Part shown: piece by piece, positions 9,888 to 21,385 of the stretch
Numbering within the stretch: the stretch's first letter is position 1
Layout: each line of letters starts with the position of its first letter
Assembly: GCF_000471905.2 (NCBI RefSeq)
Contig: NW_006498507.1
Coordinates: 1,241,292-1,305,291 of the forward strand
Length of the DNA stretch: 64,000 bases
Direction of reading: 5' to 3'
From: Amborella trichopoda
Taxonomy: Eukaryota; Streptophyta; Magnoliopsida; Amborellales; Amborellaceae
Translations under genes and position numbers: made by a program
Notes under the pieces: model-generated
Database searches by the model: none
Told to the model about the DNA's origin: nothing
The model's input: only the letters and a program-made list of their open reading frames with translations

Positions 9888-12800
9888 TCAATAATCATTT
9901 AAAAATATCATAACCTCATTGACCCTATTGTCATACTCATATGGGGAATCATACCCAGCAACTGTGAACTCAGAACTGCCCTTCCTTCGTTTTAAAGAAG
10001 TTCTAGAAGCCCATGGGCTTTTCTCCAAGCTCTCCTTCAAAGCCAATGCTTCCATTGCTACATTTGAGTCATTCATGAAACCTCCGAATCTTCTAGCTGC
10101 TACATATTGATTTCCTGGCCACTGTTCCGGCTCGACTTGACTGGAAACTGGTGGCTTCTTCTGGTGTTTTTTGGGCACATAAAATTTTACGGCGAAAGTG
10201 GAGTTGCAGAGAGGGCTTGATGATGGGACAATATCGACAAGGACCGGTGCCGTCATTTCAATTTTCATGTGGACATTGTTCTTGCCTTGTATATAGTCAA
10301 AGAGTCTGGCGAAAATGAGGTGGGAATTAGGCAGATGGAAATCTTTTTTTTTTTCATATTTAGATGGTGAGATGATCAATTAGAGGTTTTTCAACATTCA
10401 AACATCTTTTTTCGATGGATTTTTGACATGTACCTTAATTCTACTTTTTAAGGTTGCAACTTTATAATAACTTTTTCCAAAATAAAATATACTTCTCAAA
10501 GCTGATATCGAAGTTGGACCAACTATCCATCCTTTTTAAAATGATATTTGTTAGAGAAAACTGGGACCTAAATTATTTAAAATTTAGAATTAAGAAATCA
10601 CCGGTATTTTATTAATCGTCTTCAATTTATTAGGAGAAATAAGCACACTATATGTTAGGAAGAAGATCAAACAATCAAAGAAGAAAAAAGCCAAAAATGA
10701 GAAAATGTCATTTTTATATAACTTATTTATTTATTTTGCTTTTCAACATTTTAAATTTTTATTCATAATGATTAGCACCATCGCATTAGTAGGTTGGATG
10801 GTGATTGAAGGATAATGAGCCCTGCTACAAGTACATTTGTGCAGTGTACACCCTGCTCTCCCTCATCACTATCCAACTCCTTTGGCCAGTTTGGAGAGAG
10901 GGGATCCACCAGTATAATACATGTCATGGGTTTCACTCTCTCCATCACACGGTCCATCCATCAATTAGAAGGCATTGGATACTCATGAGCATAAATTTCT
11001 TATACACATATGGATCTTACCATTCTCTAAACATTGTGGTCATTTGGTTCATGTGGAAGTTCTCTCCCTGAGAGAGCTCTCACACATTACATGGTCCGCC
11101 AATGGAAAATTAGTACATAGTTTTTAGGAAAAATTACAAATATCTTTTAAATTAAACTTTCTAGACAACTTCTTCCTAACCATTTTTTTTATTGTAACTT
11201 TTATCCCGAAACAAACTTTTATAACAAATTAGGGCATTATTTGCCATAATCATAATTCTTTGGACCAAAATGCCAATGCCGTCGGCCCGGCATTTGTAAA
11301 AACCATCTGGCAACGTGGGCCAAAGGTCGGCATATTTGACATACGGTCTGTTATTATGTTCCATATGGTCCGGCAGTGTTGCTTGCAAGGCCTATGGTCT
11401 GACAATTCTAAAGCGGTCAGAGAGTATATTTTGTCGATCCGACACTATGATGCCTTGGCCTGGCATAAGTTGTATGCAGTCTGACATATCGTTGTCCGAC
11501 AGTTAATGTAGTATGGGTTCAGGTCTGACAGTAATATGTATTGGATCGTCTTTGGTGATTGAGCATCTACGGGAATGTAGCGCCTTCACGTAGGGTAAGG
11601 GTATTTTCATCCTTCAAACTATGGCTTTTTTCACTGGGGGGTTTTTGCTATAAAAGTTAATTTTGGGATAAAAGTTGCGTTAAAGAAACGAGAAAATATC
11701 TTCATAGATGCAATTTTTAGGTTTTATTTCTCCATAAACCCAATGTTTCAAAACCTTATCTCCAGAAAATAATCTTTCTATTATATCTTGGGAAAATTAT
11801 AAATAACCCCCAAGAATAGATTTCCTATGCAACTTACCCCTAACCAAACTTTTTTTCTCATTTTTTACCCTAATTTTAACTTTCCTAGCAAATATCCCCA
11901 AATCATAAAAAGGTAAAATGAAAGCCAAACTGTCATTTGAAATGCATGCGGTCCAGCGCAAAATGGGGTGGTTTGACAATTTGCTTATGGAAAGCATGCG
12001 GTTCGATACAAAATGGGGGCGGTCCGATACTTTGGGCATGCGGTCCAACACAAAATGGGAGTTGTCTGGGACTTTGGCTTGTGGAGAGCATGCGGTCTGA
12101 TACAAAATAGGCGCGGTGCGGTACTTTAGGCATGCGGTCCAGCACAAAATGAGGGCGGTCCAGCAATACGGACATTTTTGTTAAAAAATAGGACTTTTTT
12201 TCTATTTGGGAAGGTATTTGCTAGAAAAGTTCAATTTGGAGTAAAAGTTGCTTATAAAAACTTTATTGGGGTAGGTTGTCTAGAAAGGATCATTTTAGGG
12301 GTTTTATTGTAATTTTTTTTTATATCTTTTAACCCCTAAACCAATTTTACCTATTTTTATTATATACTTTTAGCCCAAACAAATTTTAAAAAGACATTAT
12401 TTCTAAACCCCTCTCTCTTGATGTGTTTCTCTCTCCTCATGAATTTTCCAAACCTCTATCTCAAAATTTGTAATAGACATGCGGAGGGAGAGTTGAGGGA
12501 AATTTTGGAGAGAGAGAGGGGTTTCGGAGATTTACCGGGACAAAGAAAGAAAAATAGAAAGATGGGGTTTAGAAATGATGTATGTTTTAAATTTATTTAG
12601 GATAAAAAAATTGATTTAAAATGAGTAAAGTTGTTTTAGGGATTAGAAGATATAATAGATAGAATATTTATAGAGCAATATATATTTTGAAAGCTTGGGT
12701 CTATAGAAAAATGAAACATAAAAATAAAGTCTACATATTTCCCTAAAAAAATCGGTTAGGAGAGGCCGTAAAAGAAGTTGAGTCAATATGGGTTCTTGTA

Positions 12801-13294
12801 ATTTTCCCCTTTGAGATATAAATGAGCTTTCCTACAAAATAGCATTGATGAAGAGCAATAGGGCATACTACCTTTTCATAAAACAAATATGAAAAAAAGT
12901 CAAATATGAAAAAAAGTTCTTACTCTTGAAGAACTTTAGGACGAAGTAAACGACCCCCCAGGTTCAAATTTTCAAGTACTAAAACCACAAATACTGACGG
13001 CAATTTATGTTTGAAATTTGGGAACAAGGCGGATGAGTATACATACGTTTCAAAGCCTTCATTGGCAGCCTCTTTATACGAGTTGCTGCTAATCTCTTTT
13101 GTGGACATCCAGATAGTGTGGCCCTGGTAGCTCCTGATCTCAAATTCATTGAAGTGGTGAAGAACCACATAAGAAGGGCATTCTAGTCTCTTGCAGTTGG
13201 TAGGCATCTCATAGGGCTTTGACCAAGCATTTTGGATAAACAAAAACTGAACCCCAATCACTAATAATGATGATAACCATCTAATGGGAAACAT
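9888..13294 (-). CDS. SOUL haem-binding family protein
   Basis: There are two exons on the minus strand, 13294-13047 and 10305-9888, joined over a 2741 bp GT-AG intron in phase 2; the product is 221 residues. The start is the ATG at 13294; an upstream in-frame TTG is not preferred. The N-terminus (MFPIRWLSSLLVIGVQFLFI) is a clear signal peptide, so the protein probably enters the secretory path. The SOUL domain then runs to the end: CPSYVVLHHFNEFEIRSY, FDYIQGKNNVHMKIEMTAPV across the junction, FYVPKKHQ, RRFGGFMNDS and YDSPYEYDNRVNEV. Family members bind haem or other tetrapyrroles; plant members are about 215-235 residues, so this one is full length. The signal-peptide subgroup is known in plants, but its exact role is not settled. 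No damage is seen despite the repeat-packed intron. Confidence 0.9.
10325..10520 (-). mobile_element. MITE family A, partial copy in the SOUL intron
   Basis: The text GAGATGATCAATTAGAGG followed by CTTTTTAAGGTTGCAAC matches the minus-strand half of the longer copy at 22814-23207. One edge lies within about 20 bases of the intron's splice acceptor, so the polypyrimidine tract may be partly element-derived. Confidence 0.6.
11128..11732. mobile_element. Long-TIR element, relative of the 11790 element
   Basis: Terminal inverted repeats of about 100 bp: the left begins GGAAAAATTACAAATATC and contains AACTTTTATCCCGAAAC; the right mirrors it with TTGGGATAAAAGTTGCG. The interior (11270-11560) is comparatively GC-rich, with loosely repeated GGTCCGRCA/GGTCTGACA motifs. 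Arms and interior resemble the next element, so the two are members of one family. I found no clear target duplication here. Confidence 0.55.
11790..12319. mobile_element. Mutator-like foldback element with tandem-repeat core
   Basis: Inverted arms of about 110 bp (left 11790-11910, right about 12200-12319) pair CTATGCAACTTACCCC with GGGGTAGGTTGTCTAG. The element is flanked by TTATATCTT at 11781-11789 and again at 12320-12328, a 9 bp direct repeat of the size made by Mutator-type transposases. Between the arms lies a tandem array opening with GCATGCGGTCC (see the next entry). There is no transposase, so it is non-autonomous. Confidence 0.7.
11944..12172. repeat. Alternating 42/50-52 bp tandem repeat
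   Basis: Units begin with GCATGCGGT at 11944, 11994, 12036, 12088 and 12130, giving spacings of 50, 42, 52 and 42. Each unit carries RCACAAAATGGG-like and GCGGTCCGATACTTTGG-like parts. The alternation means the true unit is a dimer of about 94 bp. The array is much richer in G and C than the AT-rich intron around it. The minus-strand open frames over it are repeat shadows. Confidence 0.85.
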
Positions 13295-13372
13295 TTTCAA
13301 TGCAAATCTCTCTCTGCCTCTGTAGAGATACTTGAAGATTCAAATTTGATCTTTCTCTCATATGTATGCGCA

Positions 13373-13381
13373 TATTATATA
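13373..13381 (-). promoter_or_regulatory. Candidate TATA box of the SOUL gene
   Basis: TATATAATA on the minus strand, about 80 bases upstream of the ATG. That would allow a 5' UTR of roughly 45 bases ending in a GA-rich leader. Confidence 0.5.
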
Positions 13382-13719
13382 GTTGTGAGTGTTAGAGCAC
13401 TCATGTAAAGCATTGACTGAGAATTTGCATAGTCTTGGTTTGGTTTGAGAGAGATGAAGTTTGTGTGGTTGCTATGCCTCACTTTTTCTTTAAAGGAGGG
13501 GTAGACTGAGCACCAACGTTGCACTGTTGAAACCAGATCTTCACATCCTTTCAGCACCTTGTGGTGGGAATTTGAGGTTGTCTGTTCTAGTGCTTCTTGG
13601 TCAACTTATTTCTCTAACTGTTTACATTGAATGTATAATTTTTTATACTCTCTCTCTCCATGGCTTTTTTTGTTGTGTGTGATAAGAACACTTCTTGGAA
13701 AATTCTATATTTGGACTAT

Positions 13720-13845
13720 GAATTGGATTAAGAAAATATATTTTCATACTCTATGGCCCTTAATATAGTAGAATGGTGGATTAAGATTCGTGTCGCTGAC
13801 CCCAACAAGTTGAAAAAAAAGCTTTGACGATGATAATGATAATCT
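13720..13845 (+). mobile_element. RTE-like LINE 3' end remnant
   Basis: TAGAATGGTGGATTAAGATT followed by GTGTCGCTGACCCCAACAAG and a GATGATAATGATAAT tail matches the usual ending of plant RTE-type LINEs (RAEWRRRIHVADPN, then a short trinucleotide tail). Only the last part is present. Confidence 0.65.
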
Positions 13846-14560
13846 ATGGTTCTATGATGGAATAGTACTCCACTGGTGGATTTATGTGCACGGTATATAG
13901 ATATGCAGTAGTAGTGGTATGCTCTCATTTTTATTTTGATATTGTTTGGGTGAATTTTGTATCCAGACATCCAACATGGCGTCAAAACTAGTCTGGTCAA
14001 ATATGGAGTACAAGATTGGACTAGATTGTGACCATCCTATCCTGGCAACCTGGGATCAAAACCTAGGGATGGACATTAGGACTCCAAATCCTTGAAAGGT
14101 GGGGAATATAAGGGAATCTTCATAATGGTAAGCCACTAACTATAGAAAGCATAAGGTTAGCCATTCAAACAGGCAAACTGTATCATATACACCAGAACGG
14201 TTAGAACCTGTTGAGAACTTGAAAAATGGTTTTTATCATAATCAAATAATGGCCTTCCTCATAAGATATGAAATGGGGCTTCTAAGCCAAAAATATTGGG
14301 TTCCAAACATTGTCGGGACGCTGAACTGTCACACGGATGGTGGATAAGGGAGATGACAAAACCTCAATGAAATAAGCTCAAAATACCACCAAAGCTGATT
14401 GAAGTTTAACCTAAGATGCCCCCAAGACACCCTCATAAAATCAAGGCATTCTGATATCAGATGCTTGAGATATAGGGTTTCAAAATCCAAAGCCATTGAC
14501 AAGGCACTATTCATAGTTGGGAACTTAAAAACTGGCTCAATTATAAAGCAACTTCTAGAT
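13846..14560. other. Unassigned intergenic DNA
   Basis: I recognise no gene. The short open frames have no family features. It lies between two LINE tails. Confidence 0.45.
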
Positions 14561-14646
14561 AATGACAAAACAGAATGGTAGACCAGGATTTGTATAGCCA
14601 CCCAAATAGTTTGAAAAAGGTTTGATAATGATGATGATGATACCAT
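14561..14646 (+). mobile_element. Second RTE-like LINE tail
   Basis: TTTGTATAGCCACCCAAATA and GGTTTGATAATGATGATGAT repeat the ending seen at 13720-13845. Everything further 5' is absent or unrecognisable. Confidence 0.55.
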
Positions 14647-14790
14647 TTTCGAATGAACTATTGAAAATTATATTGACGGTGGGTTCCCAAAGATAATAAC
14701 CTTTCGGCACTCTTTTGATCATATCTCCCAAACCTCATAGTGAAATGAGATGAAATTTTGAGGGATTTAGGGATTTTTTCACACTCATAT

Positions 14791-14831
<41 letters not shown>

Positions 14832-14832
14832 G

Positions 14833-15284
14833 ATCATGTCAGCCCACGGGCTGATAGCTACAGTGTTAGCCAATGGCCCAGATTGAATCTGGGCCGATAT
14901 GACGGTTACGACCTCATTTTTTATTTGAATTTTTTTTTTTCTATAAATCCAAATCATTTGAAATTTGGAGCATATATTATTCAAAAATAGAAGAATTTAA
15001 TAAAAATATAAAACCAATAATTCGTAAAATATAAATTAACCAAAATACCCCCAAAATATTTTGAGGGTATTTTGTTCTATTTATATTTTACAAATTAGTT
15101 TTTTATATTTTTATTATGTGAGCTTTGATGAGAAGGGTGAACATCTAAAATTTCAAGTGATTTGTATTTTTTTAAAAAAATGAAAAATTCAAATACGAAA
15201 TGAGATTGTAACTGTCATATTAGCCCAGATTGAATCTGAGTCATTGGCTGACATTGTAGTAGTCTGCCCATGGGCTGACATAAT
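14833..15284. mobile_element. Long-arm hairpin MITE
   Basis: Nearly the whole 452 bp folds back on itself. The left arm starts ATCATGTCAGCCCACGGGCT and the right arm ends GCCCATGGGCTGACATAAT. Arms also pair through GGCCCAGATTGAATCTGGGC and AGCCCAGATTGAATCTGAG, and the centre holds AATATTTTGAGGGTATTTTG pairing with its mirror at about 15042-15076. It is inserted between a TA microsatellite and a CT microsatellite. No coding capacity. Transcription would give a long hairpin RNA (inference). Confidence 0.85.
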
Positions 15285-15625
15285 CCTCTCTCTCTCTCTC
15301 TCTCTCTCTCTTTACTTTTATTATATATATATATATATATATAGTACGTACGTACGTACGTACGTACGGTACGTACGTACGTAGTAGTAGTACGTAACGT
15401 AACGTAACGTACGTTACGTTACGTACGTACGTACGGTACGTAGTAGTAACGTANNNNNNNNNNNNNNNNNNNNGTAAGTTACGTTACGTACTATAGTACC
15501 TACCGACGTAATACTCGTAGTCTAGTGTCGTACGTACTTGTAGTAGTACTCGTCCCTGGCGTGTCATATCTCTCTCTCTCTCTCTCTCTCTCTCTTTATT
15601 ATATATATATATATATATATATATC
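15285..15625. repeat. Simple-repeat tract with assembly gap
   Basis: It consists of (CT)n, (TA)n, then irregular GTAC/ACGTA repeats, a run of 20 N (15454-15473), more GTA/CTAG repeats, then a second (CT)n-(TA)n pair. The flanking CT-TA blocks are near copies of each other. The jumbled ACGT text on both sides of the gap may be mis-assembled reads. Confidence 0.8.
15454..15473. other. Assembly gap (20 N)
   Basis: Twenty unknown bases inside the ACGT-type repeat; the true length of missing sequence is unknown. Confidence 0.99.
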
Positions 15626-15653
15626 AGGGTTACTCCCATGAGGGTCCAATTGA

Positions 15654-15721
15654 ATGATCAAAAGGGTCACTTCTAGTTGCAGGCAGGATGATCAAAAGGG
15701 TCACTTCTAGTTGCAGGCAGG
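15654..15721. repeat. 34 bp perfect tandem duplication
   Basis: The unit starts ATGATCAAAAGGGTCACTTC and is repeated once without change at 15688. Perfect identity suggests a recent or assembly-related event next to the gap. The following DNA up to 15952 shows no recognisable feature. Confidence 0.85.
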
Positions 15722-15952
15722 ATGGCCTTCGACTGTTTCTCCATCAAATTCTCCCAAATTACATGGTATTGGAGCCAAAAAATGCAAATAAACTCCATAA
15801 CCCCTTTAACATTAATATAATCAATTGCATCATTATTTACACGATTGAAGGGGTAGATTTGAAGCTCAAATGCAATGCAAACCAATTCTACTTTATAATT
15901 GACCTTTGGTTAATTAAATATCTATATAACTTCATGAGTTTGAGGAGTTATT

Positions 15953-16587
15953 GGTTGGGATCGATTGGTAAAAATCAGCAAGGGTTTATAAAATTCAAAG
16001 GTATTGTGCATTCACATCAATATAAACAAGCAATGAAAATTACACAATATCAAAGCAAGAACATGGAATGAAAAATCCAACAACATTCAATCAAAAGAGC
16101 ACAAATTTTTAACGTGGTTCAGTAACAAAATGTGACCTATATCCACGGGAGAATGGTGCGAAAATGTACTTATTGATTTAGGAAGATTACAAGGTGAAAT
16201 CAAGCTCAAAATATCAATTTCCAACAACCATTTTTCACTCTAAACCGAACCTAAAAACAAGGCACCAAAAACACCCAAAAATGAGTTTTCTTTAACACTT
16301 TCTTTCACTAAAACATGGCACACAGCAAACCTACAATGGAGTTAAAGCCTTTTGCTCACTTTATCTCTCTAAAACAGAGCATACTAAGCCCTCAAGAGAA
16401 AACCCAATTGTAGCCCCATCTCTCTATCTTTTTTTCACTATTTCTCTCTTTAATTAATCTTTTTAAAAGAGTAAAGTTCCTATAATACTACAACCAATGG
16501 ATTAGATGAAATCCAATGGCCCAAAATAAAAGAGAGAAAAATTAAATAAAACTCCCACATGTATGATTTGTTTTCTTACATGTAACA
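15953..16587 (-). repeat. Copia 3' LTR
   Basis: About 635 bp, pairing along its length with 20650-21294. On the minus strand it begins TGTTACATG, right after a purine-rich AAATGGGATAT tract, and ends near CGATCCCAACC, where the terminal CA has decayed. Confidence 0.88.
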
Positions 16588-19500
16588 ATATCCCATTTAA
16601 AGACAAATCACAAAATCTTCGAAATAATCACCAATGCACCACACTCCACCTGAGGTTACTTCTCGTCCAACCCCAAAAGTATTCTACACATCGTATTCTT
16701 TTTAGTTGAAACAATCTTTGTCAACATATCAGCAAGGTCCTTATTAGTGTGAATCTTGTCCAGCTCCAAATCTCTACGCTCGAGGGCAAACCAAATAAAA
16801 TGATATCTAATCTCTATGTACTTTGTCTTGGATGAAAAGCTGCATTTTTAGCCAGATGAATAACATTCTGGTTATCATAATGCATAACATATTTATCATG
16901 TTTCACCCCAAACTGGCCAAGTGACATTCTCACCAAATCATTTCTTTTGCTGCATCAGTCACTGCCACATACTCAGCTTCAGTTGATGAGAATGCAACAA
17001 TATCCTGTAACCTCGACATCAAGCTGACTGCACCACCACCAACATTAAAAATATATCCAGTGGTTGACCTTCTAGTATCACGGCATCTTACATAATCTAC
17101 ATCTACATAACCAACAACTTCCAATGATAAATTTTCAAAACACAAGGATACATTTCGTGTCCTTCAAAACACCGAAGAATCCATTTAGCTAGTTGCCAAT
17201 GCTCCCAACTTAAATTAAACATAAATTTGGAAAATATTCCCATTGCATGGGTAATGTCAGGTCTAGTACAAACCATGACATACATCAAACTACCCACTAC
17301 AAAAGTATATGAAACATTCTTCATCTTATTCTAGATTCCTCATTCATTGGAGAGTCTCTTTTAGACAACTTGAAATGTGCAGTTAATGACGTAGAAACAT
17401 GTTTACAGTCAATCATATGGAAGCGCTCAAGAACTTTAAAAATATATTCAGATTGACTTAATCAAAGCTTATATTGATTTCTGTCTCTATGGATATACAT
17501 GCCCAAAATCTTCTTGATTAGTCCAAGATTCTTGGTGGAAAAATGCTTAGACATGTCAAGCTTTCAACACTTGATTTCACTCAGATCATTGCTAGCAACA
17601 AGCATATCATCAACATAAATTAACAAAATAGTAAAAGAATTATATGTTGAACCATTGAAGTACACACAATGATCAAAATCGCATCTAGAATAACCTTCAC
17701 CCAATATAAAATTGTCAAATTTCTTATACCATTGCCTAGATTCTCATACAATCCCTTTTTCAACTTGCAAACCAAGCTAGAATTGATTTTGTTATCAAAA
17801 CCGTCAAGTTGACACATTTAAATTTCTTCATCAAGATCATCATGCAAAAAAACAGTTTTAATATCAAGTTGTCCTAGCTCCAAATTCAAATTAGCAACTA
17901 AAGATAAAACATCTCTAATAGAGCTATGCTTAAAAACGAGAGCAAAAATTTCATTAAAATCAACACCTGATTTTTTCTGATAACTTTTTATCACAAGTCT
18001 GGCCTTATATCGCATAAGGCCATGTGCCTCCCACTTAATAGCATTACCCACCTATTCTTTAATGCTTTCTTCCCATGTGAAAGTTCCACCAACTCCCACG
18101 TATCATTCTTATGCAAAGCATCAATCTCCTTTTCCATCGCCTTATGCCACTTTCAGCATTATGACAATAAATAGCCTCCTAAAAAGACTTAGGTTCACCA
18201 CTATCAGTATACAAATCATAATATAAGGTAGGAGAATACCTTTGTATGGGTTTGTGAGGGCGTGTGGATCTTCTCAATTCTGACTTAGGTGTAACTGGTA
18301 GTCCCTCTTCATCTTGAACTAATTCAGTGTCATCCTCATAACTAGCATCACCTCCATCTAAACTGTCTTGAGCTCGAGCTTGACTCTATTGCACTTGTTG
18401 AGGTAAAACAATGAGATTTGGTTCTTGTATATCCACAACAAGCTTTTTTTGTTTCGGCTCTTCCTGCTTCCTTTCAGCAAACATTACATTCTTATTAAAG
18501 AGAACATCCCGATTTCAGATAGCCTTCTTTGCAATAGGATTCTAAATACTATAACTTCTATCATCACCAGCATACTCAAGAAAATCATATCTTATTGACT
18601 TGGCATCCAACTAGGTTCTACTTTCACTGGGCACTTGAACATAAGCTTCACACCCAAATGTTCTCAAGTGTTCATATGACACACTTTTACCTCTCCATAG
18701 AATTTTAGGTATTTCACTATTCAATGGTGCACTGAGAGATCTATTGTTCAAATCCACAGCTGTATTAGCTGCTTCTGCCCAAAATTGCTCATCAAGACAA
18801 GATTGTAATAGCATGCTTCTTACTCTTTCAATGATGGTCATATTCATTATCTCAAAGACACCATTTTATTGTGGTGTCCCAGTAACAGTCATTACTCTGT
18901 GAATGTCATTTTCTTTACAAATAGTATAAAAGACATTCGAGCAATATTCACCACCATTATCAGTTTGTAAGCATTTTATAAATCTCTCTGTTTCTTTTTC
19001 AAGCTTGCCTTTGAAGACCTTGAAAACTTCCAAAACTTGATCCTTAGATGCTAATGGATACAACCAATACTTTCTAGAATAATCATCTAAAAAAGTGACA
19101 AAATAAGAAGTTCTACCAAGAGATTTAACATTAACATGGCCACAAACATCAAAATAAATCAATTCTAATGCTTTACTTTTTCTATGAATTCATTTCTTTT
19201 AAAACTAACTCTACGCTGCTTACCTATGGCACAATAATCACAAAAATCAAGAATGGAATGCTTAAAAATAAGAATAAGATTTTGAGTTTGCAGTACCTTC
19301 ATACCGTGCTCACTGAGATGACCGAAACGACTATGCCAAATCTGCATATCCTCATTTTTACTAACTGCAGAAACGATCTTCTCTGTAGCATCATTCCTTT
19401 GAGCAGTGCCATGAAGAGTGCAGAGACTCCCATCTTTTTGCCCTTTCAATATTGTCATACAACCTCTTGAAATCTTCCATGACCCATTTCCAAAAGTCAC

Positions 19501-20635
19501 TATGAAACTAGAGTCATCTAACTGCCCAACGGAAATTAGATTTTTTTTCAACTCAGGAACATACATAACATTTCTCAATGTGTGCTTCTTTTCATCTGAT
19601 TGCTTGATAACAACATTTCCAATGCCCAAGATTTTGCAAGCTTGATCATCACCAACATAAACCAAGTCACCATCATAGGATGAAAAATATGACCTTTCTG
19701 GGCAAAGATGAAATGAAGCACTAGTGTCTAAAACTCAAGTATCTACAATAAACAATGTTGTCCATGCAGCACTAAAAGTGACCCCATCTTCAATATTCAA
19801 AGTTGTACTTGCTTCGGCATGGTTATCCTTGCCCTTGGCCTTTTGCTTATTCTTCAAAGCATAAAAATCTTTCCTTTTGTGACCAGGTTTCTTGCAATAC
19901 CAGCAAACAACATTTTTGCCCTGTGACTTGGACCTGCCTCTACTATGAGATTTGCCCTTATTAAATCCATAGGGTTGGTCTCTATATTATGTTCTTCCTA
20001 TATCTCCTGCTGCCAATGCTTAATTTGATTTGGCAAGTACTTCTGTGGATACATTTCTAGTCTCTCCATTTAACAATGGCAACCACGGTATTAGTTATAG
20101 TGGTAACCAAGGTATCCCAACTAGCAGGCAGAGAACTCATCAAAAGCAAACATAACACTTCTTCATCCAAATTCACTTTCAAATACCTCAATTGTGCAGA
20201 AATTGAATTAAATTCAGTTACATGTAACCACCTTCTTTCATTTTCAAAAGAAATAATTTTTTCATCGCATACATTTTATTTGCACTAGAGTTGCTCAAAA
20301 GATTGTCAAAGCTCTGCAGATGTTTTACATTGACAAGCATAAAATAAAATTGATGGTAAAATACATGGTCTAATAGCTGTCAAACATTTTCGATCAAGAA
20401 CATCTCGTTCCCAATCTTCCATTCCAACAGGCATGACCTCTTTACCTCGAAGTGGCCGATCCAATTATTTTCCAACAAGATAATCTTCTATCATCATTTT
20501 TCCATATTGGCCAATTACTTTGATTTAATTTTTCAAATTCTATTGCTCTTTCCATTTTCAAGAAAAAATACAACAAATAACCACAAATAGTAGAAAACCT
20601 ATTTCTTCACAGACACAATGATGAACAAACCCTAG

Positions 20636-20647
20636 GCTCTGATACCA
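20636..20647 (-). other. Primer binding site, initiator-Met tRNA type
   Basis: TGGTATCAGAGC on the minus strand lies two bases inside the 5' LTR, the usual copia arrangement. Confidence 0.88.
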
Positions 20648-20649
20648 GT

Positions 20650-21294
20650 TGTTGGGATCGATTAGTGAAAAATCAATAAAGGTTTATAACATTCACAACT
20701 ATTGTGCATTCATATCAATATAAAAAGCAATGGAAATTACACAATATCAAAGCTAGAACATGGAATGAAAAATCCAGCAACATTCTATCCACAGAGTACA
20801 AAGATTTAATGTGGTTCGGTCACAAATCGTGACCTACATCAACGAGAAAATGATGCGAGACTTTACTTACTGATTTGGGAAGATTACAAGATGAAATCGA
20901 GCTCAAAATATTAATTTTCAGTAGCCCTTTTTCACTCTAAACAGAGCCCAAAGACAATGCATCAAAAACACCAAAAAATGGGCTCTTTTCAACACTTTCT
21001 CTCACTAAAACAAAGCACACAACAAACCCATAATGTAGTTCAAGCCTTTTGCTTACTTTCTCTCTCTAAAACAGAGCATACTAAGCCCTCAAGGGAAAAC
21101 CCAATTGCAGTCCAATCTCTCTATCTTTTTCTCACTATTTCTCTCTCTAAACAAAAAGGTTTTAATCTCTTTAAAAGAGTAAAATTCCTATAACACCACA
21201 AAGATTGAATTAGATGTAATCAAATGTCCCAAAATAAAAGAGAGAAAAGTTAAATAAAACTCTCACATGTGTGATTTGTTCTATACATATAACA
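20650..21294 (-). repeat. Copia 5' LTR
   Basis: 645 bp. On the minus strand it starts TGTTATATGTATAG and ends ATCCCAACA, so it keeps the TG...CA ends. It pairs with the LTR at 15953-16587. Confidence 0.9.
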
Positions 21295-21385
21295 ATAATA
21301 GGGTAAAGTGGTAGGTAAGGTGACCCAAAGCTTCCAAGGGCATACCACCAATATTTCTACTCCAATTGTCACTTTGATAGCGAAA

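Larger units (their letters stand above)
10306..13046 (-). other. Repeat-filled intron of the SOUL gene
   Basis: The intron runs from GTATGT at the 5' end to TTCGCCAG at the 3' end on the minus strand. It contains a partial family A MITE near the acceptor (about 10325-10520), two inverted-repeat elements (11128-11732 and 11790-12319) and otherwise AT-rich DNA. No open frame in it looks genuine. Confidence 0.8.
15953..21294 (-). mobile_element. Ty1/copia LTR retrotransposon (fossil, broken)
   Basis: This is a 5.3 kb element on the minus strand with both LTRs. In element order: 5' LTR (20650-21294), a tRNA-Met type primer binding site (20636-20647), a gag region with a CCHC-type zinc knuckle near 19.9 kb, a protease and pre-integrase region (19.2-19.7 kb), integrase core (about 18.6-19.2 kb), reverse transcriptase (about 17.2-18.1 kb), RNase H (about 16.9-17.15 kb) and 3' LTR (15953-16587). 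The domain order integrase before reverse transcriptase defines Ty1/copia. The coding part is interrupted many times, roughly ten or more, so it is dead. The LTRs look about 85-88% alike by eye, which points to an old insertion. No clear target duplication is visible. Confidence 0.93.

Noticed and set aside
11797-12175. Overlapping minus-strand frames with repeated DRPHFV/DRMPKV-like words
   Set aside because: They are shadows of the alternating tandem repeat; unit lengths of 42, 50 and 52 do not keep one frame.
20636-20647. tRNA-like sequence
   Set aside because: Only the 12-base primer site matches initiator tRNA; there is no cloverleaf.
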